In this document: piece by piece, positions 15,554 to 23,730 of the stretch | How positions within the stretch are numbered: position 1 is the first letter of the stretch | Layout: each line of letters opens with the position of its first letter | Source: Pseudonocardia kunmingensis | Lineage (GTDB): Bacteria; Actinomycetota; Actinomycetes; Mycobacteriales; Pseudonocardiaceae | Assembly (NCBI RefSeq): GCF_006716445.1 | Contig: NZ_VFPA01000003.1 | Location: 310,001-374,000, forward strand | Direction of reading: 5' to 3' | DNA: 64,000 nt | Notes under the pieces: generated by a model | What the model saw: only the letters and a program-made list of their open reading frames with translations | What the model was told of the DNA's origin: nothing | Database searches by the model: none | Made by a program: the position numbers and the translations under genes

Positions 15554-18046
15554 CTACCGCCGAGCGCTGCGCGCCGGTACCACGTTGACCAGGCCCGGCG
15601 GGCGCACGACGACCTGGGCGACGGACGCGCCGTCCAGGGCCGCCCGGACCCGGTCCGACCGCAGCGCCGCGGCGCGCAGCTCGGCCTCGCCGATGCCCGG
15701 CGGCACCGGAATGCGGTCCCGGACCTTCCCGCCCACCTGCACGACGCAGGTGACGCTCTCCTCGGTCAGCAGCGCCTCGTCGGCCTCCGGCCAGCCGTGC
15801 TGCACGACGGACGGCGCGTGCCCGAGCCGCTCCCAGCACTCCTCCGCGGTGAACGGTGCGACGCACGACAGCATGCGGACCAGCGCGTCGGCCCCTTCCC
15901 GCACGGCCGGGTCCGCGGGGCCATGGCCACGGTCGACCGCGGTGCGCAGCGCCGAGGTGAGCTCCATCAGCCGGGCCACGGCGACGTTGAGGCGCTTGCC
16001 CTCCACCAGCGTCGTGGTCTCGGCGACCAGGCGGTGCACGCGGCGGCGCACGGCCGGGTCGCCTGTCCCGGGCGCCGCCGGCCCGAGGTCCGCGCACAGC
16101 CGCCACACCCGTGCCAGCCACTTCACCGCGCCCGCCGGGGACACGTCCGCCCAGTCGAGGTCCTCCTCCGGCGGGCCGGCGAAGAGCATCGTGACGCGCA
16201 CCGCGTCCGGGCCGTGCGCGGCCAGCTGCTCGGCGAGGCTGACGAGGTTGCCCAGGCTCTTGCTCATCGCCCGGCCGGCCATCACGACCTGGCCCTGGTT
16301 GGTGAGACGGGTGAACGGCTCGGTGAAGGGCAGCAGGCCGAGGTCGTGCAGCACCTTCGTGACGAACCGCGCGTAGATCAGGTGCCCGGTGGCGTGCTCC
16401 ACACCGCCCACGTACTCGTCGACGGGCAGCCACCGCGCGACCCCGGCCGGGTCGAACGGGCCGTCCGCGTACCGCGGGTTCGGGTAGCGCAGGAAGTACC
16501 AGGACGAGTCGACGAACGTGTCCATCGTGTCGGTGTCGCGGCGGGCCGCGCCCCCGCACGCCGGGCAGTCGACGGACACCCACGCGGTGGCGCTCGCCAG
16601 CGGGGCGGCGCCGTCGTCCGGGCGCAGCTCGTAGCCGGTCTCCGGCAGCCGGACGGGCAGCTGGTCGTCCGGCACCGGGACGGCGCCGCAGGCGGGGCAG
16701 TGCACGATCGGGATCGGCGTCCCCCAGTACCGCTGCCGGGACACGAGCCAGTCCCGCAGCCGGTAGCGCACCGCGGCCGCTCCGGCGCCGCGCCGCTCCA
16801 GCTCGGCGGTGACCGCACGGATCGCCGCGTCCCGCGCCAGCCCGTCGAAGCCCGGGGAGCTCACCAGCACGCCGTCCCCGTCGGCGGCCGTGCCGCTGGT
16901 GGCCGGGTCGGCTCCCCCGGTGTCGACCACGACGACGACCGGCAGGCCCATCGCGAGGGCGAAGTCCAGGTCGCGCTGGTCGTGGCCCGGCACCCCCATG
17001 ACGGCGCCGGTGCCGTAGCCCGCCACGACGTACTCCGCCGCGTAGACGGGCAGGCGCGCGCCCGTCATCGGGTGGACGGCGCTGCAGCCCAACTCCACCC
17101 CGCTGGTCGCGCGCCGCCCCGCGTCGGAACCGCCGGTCAGCTCGTCGCGGTACGCGGCCAGCGCCTCGCGCCGCGAGTCCGCGCACAGCTCGTCGGCCAG
17201 CGGCGCGTCGGCGGCCACGGCCAGGAACGTGGCGCCGAACAGCGTGTCCGGCCTGCTGCTGAACACCCGCAGCGGCTCGTCGCGCCCCTCCACGGCGAAC
17301 GCGATCTCCGCACCTTCCGAGCGGCCGATCCAGTGGCGCTGCATCGCCAGCACGTGCGCCGGCCAGCCGTCCTCCAGCTGGGCCATGTCGTCGAGCAGGC
17401 GCTGCGCGTAGCGCGTGGTGCGGAAGAACCACTGGGTCCGGTGCTGCACCTGGACGCGGGTGCCGCAGCGCTCGCACCGGCCGCCGAGCACCTGCTCGTT
17501 CGCCAGCACCGTCCGGTCCACCGGGCACCAGTTGACCGGCGCGGAGGCCCGGTGGGCCAGGTCGTTCTCGAACAGCCGCAGGAACAGCCACTGGTTCCAG
17601 CGGTAGTACTCCGGGTCCGAGGTGTGCAGCCGCGTGCGCCAGTCGAACGACACCCCCAGCCGTGCGAACGACTCCGCCTGCACCGCGATGTTGGCGTAGG
17701 TCCAGTCCCGCGGGTCCAGGTCGCGCTTCAGCGCGGCGTTCTCGGCCGGGAGCCCGAACGAGTCCCAACCGATGGGGCAGAGCGTGTTGCGCCCCCGCAG
17801 CCGGGCGAACCGGGCCAGCACGTCGGTGATCGAGTACGCCTCGGCGTGGCCCATGTGCAGGTCACCCGAGGGGTAGGGATACATCCCCACGACGTACGAG
17901 CGCGGTCTCGCCTCGACGGCCTGCCCCGCAGGCGCGGCGAGCCCGCCCGCCTCGAACACGCGCAGCCGCCGCCACCGCTCCACCCACTTGTCCACGATCC
18001 CCAGCGGGTCGTACCCGTCCCGCCCCGTGCCCGTCCGTGCGTCCAT
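15554..18046 (-). CDS. leuS: Leucyl-tRNA synthetase, short bacterial form
   Basis: 830 residues with class I signatures: HMGH at residues 64-67 (SGDLHMGHAEAYSITDVLAR), a KMSKS variant AMSKSLGN near residue 590, and the LeuRS-specific GWDSFGLPAENAALK. Zinc-type cysteines are present (NWCPVDRTVLANEQVLGG; CERCG). The CP1 editing site keeps the RPDT motif (FSSRPDTLFGATFLA). It charges tRNA-Leu in the cytoplasm. The main LeuRS of this group of actinobacteria is, from general knowledge, around 950 residues, so this may be a second copy, for instance inhibitor-tolerant or acquired. The window cannot show whether another exists. Confidence 0.9.
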   Translation of the reverse strand: MDARTGTGRDGYDPLGIVDKWVERWRRLRVFEAGGLAAPAGQAVEARPRSYVVGMYPYPSGDLHMGHAEAYSITDVLARFARLRGRNTLCPIGWDSFGLPAENAALKRDLDPRDWTYANIAVQAESFARLGVSFDWRTRLHTSDPEYYRWNQWLFLRLFENDLAHRASAPVNWCPVDRTVLANEQVLGGRCERCGTRVQVQHRTQWFFRTTRYAQRLLDDMAQLEDGWPAHVLAMQRHWIGRSEGAEIAFAVEGRDEPLRVFSSRPDTLFGATFLAVAADAPLADELCADSRREALAAYRDELTGGSDAGRRATSGVELGCSAVHPMTGARLPVYAAEYVVAGYGTGAVMGVPGHDQRDLDFALAMGLPVVVVVDTGGADPATSGTAADGDGVLVSSPGFDGLARDAAIRAVTAELERRGAGAAAVRYRLRDWLVSRQRYWGTPIPIVHCPACGAVPVPDDQLPVRLPETGYELRPDDGAAPLASATAWVSVDCPACGGAARRDTDTMDTFVDSSWYFLRYPNPRYADGPFDPAGVARWLPVDEYVGGVEHATGHLIYARFVTKVLHDLGLLPFTEPFTRLTNQGQVVMAGRAMSKSLGNLVSLAEQLAAHGPDAVRVTMLFAGPPEEDLDWADVSPAGAVKWLARVWRLCADLGPAAPGTGDPAVRRRVHRLVAETTTLVEGKRLNVAVARLMELTSALRTAVDRGHGPADPAVREGADALVRMLSCVAPFTAEECWERLGHAPSVVQHGWPEADEALLTEESVTCVVQVGGKVRDRIPVPPGIGEAELRAAALRSDRVRAALDGASVAQVVVRPPGLVNVVPARSARR

Positions 18047-18074
18047 CCCGACCTCGCGCGCTGGAGCCTGCGAT

Positions 18075-18174
18075 CAGGTGCGAGGAGACGACGTCACCCG
18101 CACCTGCATCGTGCACCGGCGCCACGCGACCCGCCGCGCTGAACGGCGCCGGTGGTGAGCCGGGTTCAGCGCGG
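18075..18174 (-). promoter_or_regulatory. Two hairpins in the leuS leader
   Basis: Upstream of leuS there are an 8-base stem (18075-18082 with 18099-18106) and an 11-base perfect stem CCGCGCTGAAC / GTTCAGCGCGG (18134-18144 with 18164-18174). The outer one may be the terminator of the DUF488 transcript; the inner lies about 30 bases before the leuS start. I see no T-box antiterminator consensus, so no riboswitch class is assigned. Confidence 0.35.
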
Positions 18175-18232
18175 CCAGGTGAGGAGCAGGCCCGGGCGGG
18201 TGAGCACGAGGGCACTGTAACGGAGAACCACC

Positions 18233-18748
18233 TCAGCACGCGTCGTAGACGAGCAGGCCGTCCGCACGCAGGCGCACGCCCTGCGTCGGGCGGTGCTCGG
18301 TGCGGCGCCCGTCGTGCATGAGGTGCTCGACGGGGACGCCGCACACGAGCACGGCGAAGTCGGCGATCATCCGGCGGTGGCAGCGCCACCACACCGACTC
18401 CGAGCACATCACCGCCGTGCTCGCGGCGTCCCCGAGCAGCTCCTCGACGGCGCCGAGGAACTCCGGGGTGCGCATGTGCGCGGCGTAGCCGCCGAAGGAG
18501 CGGTTCCGCAGGGCCGTGTCCGGCGAGTCCGGCGGGTCGCGCCGCCACCCGCCGAGGCGACGCTCCCAGCGGTAGCCCACCCCCTGCTCGGGCAGCCACC
18601 GGGCCATCGCCTCGCGCATCATCTCGGGGTTGCGCCTGCTGCCCGGCGCGGTGCGCACGTCCACCAGCTGCTGCACGCCGGCGCCGCGCAGCAGCTCGGT
18701 CAGCCGCTCCGCGCTCGCGGTGCCGTGGCCGATCGTCCGCAGCGTCAT
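18233..18748 (-). CDS. DUF488 family protein
   Basis: 171 residues from ATG at 18748 (MTLRTIGHGTASAERLTELL). The family hallmarks are the N-terminal TIGHG, VDVRTAPGSRRNPEM, and the cysteine/histidine segment VMCSESVWWRCHRRMIAD. DUF488 proteins are small cytoplasmic proteins of unproven function with a conserved possible nucleotide or metal site. It lies on the same strand upstream of leuS but is separated by hairpins, so it is probably an independent unit. Confidence 0.85.
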   Translation of the reverse strand: MTLRTIGHGTASAERLTELLRGAGVQQLVDVRTAPGSRRNPEMMREAMARWLPEQGVGYRWERRLGGWRRDPPDSPDTALRNRSFGGYAAHMRTPEFLGAVEELLGDAASTAVMCSESVWWRCHRRMIADFAVLVCGVPVEHLMHDGRRTEHRPTQGVRLRADGLLVYDAC

Positions 18749-18811
18749 GGTGCGGGCTACCCGCCTCGGGCGGCGCACCACCGGAGGGGTGCGCGGAACC
18801 GCAACCGGAGG

Positions 18812-20050
18812 TCAGCCGGTGACGGCTCCGCCGCCCGGGACCGACGAACCGGAGGAGACCATCCGGCCACCCTGGTACACCGCCCGCACCCGCGAGCCGA
18901 ACCCGTGCACGTCGAGCGGGGAACCCGCCACGACCACGAGGTCGGCCCGCTTGCCCGGCATGACCGTGCCGACCTCGTCCGCGATCCCCAGCAGGTGCGC
19001 CGCCGAGCCGGTGCCGGCGTGCAGCGCCTGCACCGGCGACAGCCCGTGCTCCACGAGGAGGGCGAGCTCGGTGGGGTTCTCCCCGTGCGGGATCAGGGGC
19101 GTGTCGGATCCCATCGCGAACCGCACGCCGGCCTGCAGGGCCCGCTCCATCGTGCGGGAGCGGGCCGCGGCCGTGCGCTGGATCTTCTCCAGGATGCGGT
19201 CCGGGAACGGCTGCCCCGCCTCGATCGCCCGCTGCAGCCCGAGGCCGGCCGACAGCGTGGGGACGAGCCAGGTGCCCCGCCCGACCATCAGCGCGATGGT
19301 CTCGTCGTCGAGCTCCTGCCCGTGCTCGATCGAGCGCACCCCGCCCCGGACGGCGTTCTTCGCACCCTGCGCGCTGGCGTGCGCCATGACGGACAGGCCT
19401 GCGGCCGCCGCCTCCTCGACCAGCATGACGATCTCGTCGTCGCGGAAGTGCGGGGTGCGCGAGTCGGCGCCCGGGGAGACCGTGCCGCCGCTGGTGGCCA
19501 CCTTGACCACGTCGGCCCCGGCCCGCACGAGCTCGCGCACCTTGCGCCGGATCTCCTCGGGCCCGTCGACGACCGCCGACGGGCGACCCGGGTGCGGTGG
19601 GGAGAAGTCCATGACGCACGTCGACGGCCACCAGGGATCGCCGTGTCCGCCGGTCTGGCTGAGCATCGTCAGCGACACCTGCATGCGCGGACCGGGGATC
19701 AGGCCGCGCTCCTGGGCGACCCGCATGCCCATGTCCGCCCCGCCGGCGTCGCGCACGGTCGTCACGCCGCTCGCCACGGTGCGCACCATGTTCCGCGCGC
19801 CCTCGTAGAACTGCAGCGAGAACGGCTGCTGCGCGCTCTCGAACAGGTCTCCGGAGATCATCGTGAGGTGGACGTGGCAGTCGATCAGGCCGGGCAGCAC
19901 CGCGCAGCCACCGACGTCCACGGCCTCGTCGCCGTCGAGGTCGACACCCACGTCCACGATCCGGCCCGCCTCCACGACGACGTCGGCGGGCGCCGGTGCG
20001 GCGAGCGTGCCGTCGTACACGGTGCCCCCGCGCAGGACGAGACGGGTCAC
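18812..20050 (-). CDS. Amidohydrolase (prolidase / imidazolonepropionase-like)
   Basis: 412 residues from GTG at 20050, overlapping the upstream ATPase stop (GTGA). The metal site of the amidohydrolase superfamily is complete: HVH (LPGLIDCHVHLT), the bridging lysine in DVVKVATSGGT, histidines in MAHASAQG and SIEHGQE, and the aspartate in GSDTPLIPHG. It is predicted cytoplasmic. As the last gene of an oligopeptide ABC operon it may hydrolyse imported dipeptides or acyl-amino acids (inference); related enzymes cleave Xaa-Pro/Arg or cyclic amides. Confidence 0.85.
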   Translation of the reverse strand: MTRLVLRGGTVYDGTLAAPAPADVVVEAGRIVDVGVDLDGDEAVDVGGCAVLPGLIDCHVHLTMISGDLFESAQQPFSLQFYEGARNMVRTVASGVTTVRDAGGADMGMRVAQERGLIPGPRMQVSLTMLSQTGGHGDPWWPSTCVMDFSPPHPGRPSAVVDGPEEIRRKVRELVRAGADVVKVATSGGTVSPGADSRTPHFRDDEIVMLVEEAAAAGLSVMAHASAQGAKNAVRGGVRSIEHGQELDDETIALMVGRGTWLVPTLSAGLGLQRAIEAGQPFPDRILEKIQRTAAARSRTMERALQAGVRFAMGSDTPLIPHGENPTELALLVEHGLSPVQALHAGTGSAAHLLGIADEVGTVMPGKRADLVVVAGSPLDVHGFGSRVRAVYQGGRMVSSGSSVPGGGAVTG

Positions 20051-20868
20051 GCGCGCCGACCCCGCTGGGTGGGGTCGGTGATCGGCTTCGCCATCAGCAG
20101 CTCCTGCGTGTACGGGTCGGCGGGGTGGTCGAAGATCTGCTCGGGCTCCCCGGTCTCGACGATCCGGCCCCGACGCATCACGGCGATGCGGTCGGAGATG
20201 TGGCGGACCACGTCGAGATCGTGGGCGATGAACAGGTAGGTCAGGTCCAGCTCCTCCTGCAGGTCCTGGAGGAGGTTGATGACCTGTGCCTGGATCGACA
20301 CGTCGAGCGCGCTGACCGGCTCGTCGAGCACGACCAGCCGGGGGTCGAGGGCGAGCGCGCGGGCGATCCCGACGCGCTGGCGCTGGCCCCCGGAGAACTC
20401 GTGCGGGTAGCGGTTCTCGTGCCCCGCCTCGAGCCCGACCAGGTCCAGCAGCTCCCGGACCCGCCGCGGCCCCGCGCCTCCGCGGTAGCGGCCGAAGATG
20501 CGCAGCGGCTCGGCGATGATCTCGTGGACGGTCAGGCGCGGATCCAGGGACGCGTACGGGTCCTGGAACACCATCTGGATGTCCTGGCGCACACCGCGCA
20601 GCCGGCGCCGGCCCATCGTCGCCAGGTCGTGCCCGCGGAAGTCCACCCGCCCTGCGGTCGGCCTGAGCAGGCGCACGACGCAGCGCGCCGTGGTCGTCTT
20701 CCCGCATCCGGACTCGCCGACCAGACCCAGCGTCTCGCCCCGGCGCAGCTCGAAGCTGACGTCGTCCACCGCGCGGGTGCCCGGGGTGCCGCGGCGGACG
20801 AACCGTCCGGCAGGTGCGAACTCCTTGACCAGCCCGTCGACCCGCAGCACCACCTCCCGGTCGGTCAT
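20047..20868 (-). CDS. Oligopeptide ABC transporter ATPase, DppF/OppF-type
   Basis: 273 residues. Walker A GESGCGKTT, signature FSGGQRQRVGIARAL and Walker B LVVLDEPVSALD are intact. The C-terminal part is short and lacks the usual OppF cysteine-containing extension. It overlaps its neighbours by four bases on each side. It drives import together with the second ATPase and two permeases. Confidence 0.92.
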   Translation of the reverse strand: MTDREVVLRVDGLVKEFAPAGRFVRRGTPGTRAVDDVSFELRRGETLGLVGESGCGKTTTARCVVRLLRPTAGRVDFRGHDLATMGRRRLRGVRQDIQMVFQDPYASLDPRLTVHEIIAEPLRIFGRYRGGAGPRRVRELLDLVGLEAGHENRYPHEFSGGQRQRVGIARALALDPRLVVLDEPVSALDVSIQAQVINLLQDLQEELDLTYLFIAHDLDVVRHISDRIAVMRRGRIVETGEPEQIFDHPADPYTQELLMAKPITDPTQRGRRA

Positions 20869-21866
20869 CGCGCCTCCTCGTGGGCCAGCTCGTGGTGGTA
20901 GTGGCAGCGGCTCGTCCGGCCCGTCCCGTCAACCGGCAGCAGGTCGGGTTCGTCGCGCCGGCACGGCTCCCGGCCCCGCGACAGTTCGCAGCGGGGGTGG
21001 AAGGTGCACCCGCTCGGTGGGGCGGCGAGGCTCGGTGGCTGGCCGGGGACGGCGGGCAACCGCCGCGCGCCGGCGGTCGCTCCCGGCCGGCTGGCCAGCA
21101 GGCCGCGCGTGTACGGGTGGCGGGGCTCGCGGAAGATGCCGAACACGTCCCCGGTCTCCACCACGCGCCCGCAGTACATGACCACCACCCGGTCGGCCAT
21201 CTCGGCCAGCAGGCCGAGGTCGTGGGTGATCAGGATCGTGGAGGCGCCCGTCCGGTCCCGCGCCTCTGCCAGCACGCGCAGGACCTGGGCCTGCACGGTG
21301 ACGTCGAGCGCCGTGGTGGGCTCGTCGGCGATCAGCAGCTTCGGCTCGTTGGCGATCGCCATCGCGATCATCACTCGCTGCCGCATCCCCCCGGAGAACT
21401 CGTGCGGGTACTGGTCGAGCCGGCGCGGCGCGTCCTCGATGCCCACCGACGTGAGCAGCTCCACCGCACGTTCGCGGGCGGCGCTCTCCGGCACCTCCCG
21501 GTGCACGAGCACCGCCTCGGCCACCTGCGCACCGATCGTCAGCACCGGGTTGAGCGAGGTGAGGGGATCCTGGAAGATCATCGAGACGTCGTCGCCGCGC
21601 AGCTTCCGCAGCTCCTCGGCCGGCATCGCCAGCAGGTCCCGGCCGTCGAACAGCGCCCGGCCCCCGGTCACGCGCCCCGCGGGTGGGAGCAGCCCGAGCA
21701 CCGACAGGGCGGCGGTGCTCTTGCCCGAGCCGGACTCGCCGACGACGCCGACGGTCTCGCCGGGCCGGACGTCGAAGCTGACGTCGTCGAGCGCGCGGAC
21801 GGCACCTCGCGGCGTGCGGAACTCGGTCGTCAGGCCCTGGACCGAGAGCACGGCGTCCGCGCTCAT
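20865..21866 (-). CDS. Oligopeptide ABC transporter ATPase, DppD/OppD-type
   Basis: 333 residues from ATG at 21866. Walker A GESGSGKST, signature FSGGMRQRVMIAMAI and Walker B LLIADEPTTALD are present. The family C-terminal motif with cysteines (SGCTFHPRCELS; CRRDEPDL) is also there and in some relatives binds an iron-sulfur cluster. It overlaps the DppC-type permease gene (ATGA). Confidence 0.92.
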   Translation of the reverse strand: MSADAVLSVQGLTTEFRTPRGAVRALDDVSFDVRPGETVGVVGESGSGKSTAALSVLGLLPPAGRVTGGRALFDGRDLLAMPAEELRKLRGDDVSMIFQDPLTSLNPVLTIGAQVAEAVLVHREVPESAARERAVELLTSVGIEDAPRRLDQYPHEFSGGMRQRVMIAMAIANEPKLLIADEPTTALDVTVQAQVLRVLAEARDRTGASTILITHDLGLLAEMADRVVVMYCGRVVETGDVFGIFREPRHPYTRGLLASRPGATAGARRLPAVPGQPPSLAAPPSGCTFHPRCELSRGREPCRRDEPDLLPVDGTGRTSRCHYHHELAHEEAR

Positions 21867-22765
21867 GCCGCCCGCCCCGTCGGCGCCGAGGGATCGAGGG
21901 CGTCCCGCAGACCGTCGCCGACGAAGTTGATCGCCAGCGAGAGGACGACGATCATCATGCCGGGGACGGCCACGAGCCACCACTGCGTGAGCATCGAGCC
22001 CTGACCGGCGGAGATGAGCTGCCCGAGGGCCGGCGTCGGGGGGTCGATACCGAAGCCCAGGTAGGACAACGTCGACTCCAGCAGGATGGCCTGCGCCACC
22101 ACGAGGGTGGCGTTGACGATGATCGCGCCCATCGTGTTCGGGACCATGTGCCGGAAGATGATGCGCAGGTCGCCGGCCCCGCTCACGCGCGCGGCCTGCA
22201 CGTAGTCGACCTCGCGCAGCGGCAGGCACTGGGCGCGCACGATGCGGGCGATGGTGGTCCACATCAGCAGCCCGAGGATCACCGCGACCCGCACCGGCGA
22301 CCCGCCGCCGAGGTAGGCGGCCACCACCAGGACGACCGCGAGGAACGGCAGCGTGAGGACGAAGTCGACGATCCGCATCAGGACGTTGTCGACGACGCCG
22401 CTGTAGAACGCGGAGACGGCGCCGACCACCGTGCCGATCACGGTGGACAGGATCGCGACGAGGACGGCCACCAGCACCGAGGTCTGCGTTCCGTACAGCA
22501 CCCGGCTGAAGTAGTCGCGACCCACCTTGTCGGTGCCGAACAGGTGCCAGTCCTGGAACGTCGGTGGCAGGTTGACGTTCTGCAGGTCGAGCTCGTCGTA
22601 GGTGTACGGCGCGAGCCACGGTGCGAGCAGGGACACGAGGGTGATCAGGACGAAGACGAGCAGGCTGGCCATCGCGAGGCGGTGCGCCACGAAGCGCTGC
22701 AGCGCGCGCCGCCCGGGAGAGCGGTGCACGACGTCCGGGCCCGCACCGGATGCGGCGGAGGTCAT
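21863..22765 (-). CDS. Oligopeptide ABC transporter permease, DppC-type
   Basis: 300 residues from ATG at 22765, with an N-terminal span, an extracytoplasmic loop (HLFGTDKVGRDYFSRVLYG, the DppC hallmark) and five more spans. The EAA loop reads REVDYVQAARVSGAGDLRII. Overlaps of four bases on both sides place it in the same operon as the DppB-type gene and the ATPases. Confidence 0.92.
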   Translation of the reverse strand: MTSAASGAGPDVVHRSPGRRALQRFVAHRLAMASLLVFVLITLVSLLAPWLAPYTYDELDLQNVNLPPTFQDWHLFGTDKVGRDYFSRVLYGTQTSVLVAVLVAILSTVIGTVVGAVSAFYSGVVDNVLMRIVDFVLTLPFLAVVLVVAAYLGGGSPVRVAVILGLLMWTTIARIVRAQCLPLREVDYVQAARVSGAGDLRIIFRHMVPNTMGAIIVNATLVVAQAILLESTLSYLGFGIDPPTPALGQLISAGQGSMLTQWWLVAVPGMMIVVLSLAINFVGDGLRDALDPSAPTGRAA

Positions 22766-23730
22766 GTGCGGCTCCGGGGGTCGAGGTAGCCGTAGCTGAG
22801 GTCGGCGAGCAGGTTCCCGATCATGATGAAGACCGCCGTGAGCATCAGGAACGCCATCACGCTGTAGACGTCGCGGCTCTCCAGGGCGTCGATGAAGAAC
22901 AGCCCCATGCCGTCGAGGCTGAAGACGGTCTCGGTGACGATGGCGCCACCGAACGTCATGCCGAAGTTCAGGGCGGCCACCGTGACGAGCGGGATGAGCG
23001 CGTTGCGCAGGGCGTGCCTGCGCACGACGAGGCGCTCGGGCACGCCCTTGGCCCGCGCGGTCCGCAGGTACTCCGCGCCGAGCACCTCGAGCATCTCGCT
23101 GCGCATGTACCGGCTGTACGCCGCGACGTTCAGGTACACGAGCGCGAGGACCGGCAGCGCCAGGTGCTGGAGCCGGTCCAGCACGAAGACCAGCCCGCCT
23201 CCGGGATCCACCGAGTTGAGCCCGGAGGTGTAGAAGACCCGGACCCCGGTGTCGAGGAACAGGTTCGTGAACACGACCTGCAGGATCAGCGCGAACCAGA
23301 AGACCGGGATCGAGTAGCCGAGGAAGCTCAGCCCGGTCAGACCGTAGTCGAGCCACGAGTACTGCCGGCGCGCCGAGATCACGCCGATCGGGACCGCGAG
23401 CAGCAGCGCGATCACCTCGGCCGCCACCACCAGCTGCAGCGTGTTCCAAGCCGCCCGTGACAGCTCCGGCCAGATCTCCTGCCCGAAGGTGGTGGTGCCG
23501 AACGCGTCGGTGACGGCGTCGCGCAGCCAGTAGCCGTACTGCACCGGCAACGGGTCGTCGAGGTGCTTGGCCTCGATGGTGTTCTGGATCGTCTCCTGGC
23601 TGACGTTCGGCGAGCGGCGCAGCTCGGCCAAGGGGTCGCCGATCGCGGAGAGCCCGAAGAACACGACGACGCTGGCGAGGAGCAGGACCGGGACGGACAG
23701 CAGCAGGCGCTTGCCGATGAAGCGGATCAC
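22762..23730 (-). CDS. Oligopeptide ABC transporter permease, DppB-type
   Basis: 322 residues from GTG at 23730, overlapping the lipoprotein stop. Six membrane spans; the EAA loop is LGAEYLRTARAKGVPERLVV and the C-terminal segment GAIVTETVFSLDGMGLFFID is typical of DppB. The first periplasmic loop (SPNVSQETIQNTIEAKHLDDP) also fits the family. It forms the channel with the DppC-type partner. Confidence 0.92.
   Translation of the reverse strand: MIRFIGKRLLLSVPVLLLASVVVFFGLSAIGDPLAELRRSPNVSQETIQNTIEAKHLDDPLPVQYGYWLRDAVTDAFGTTTFGQEIWPELSRAAWNTLQLVVAAEVIALLLAVPIGVISARRQYSWLDYGLTGLSFLGYSIPVFWFALILQVVFTNLFLDTGVRVFYTSGLNSVDPGGGLVFVLDRLQHLALPVLALVYLNVAAYSRYMRSEMLEVLGAEYLRTARAKGVPERLVVRRHALRNALIPLVTVAALNFGMTFGGAIVTETVFSLDGMGLFFIDALESRDVYSVMAFLMLTAVFIMIGNLLADLSYGYLDPRSRT

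Noticed and set aside
18059..18232. T-box riboswitch for leuS
   Set aside because: Two hairpins are present but no T-box antiterminator consensus or convincing specifier loop could be read.
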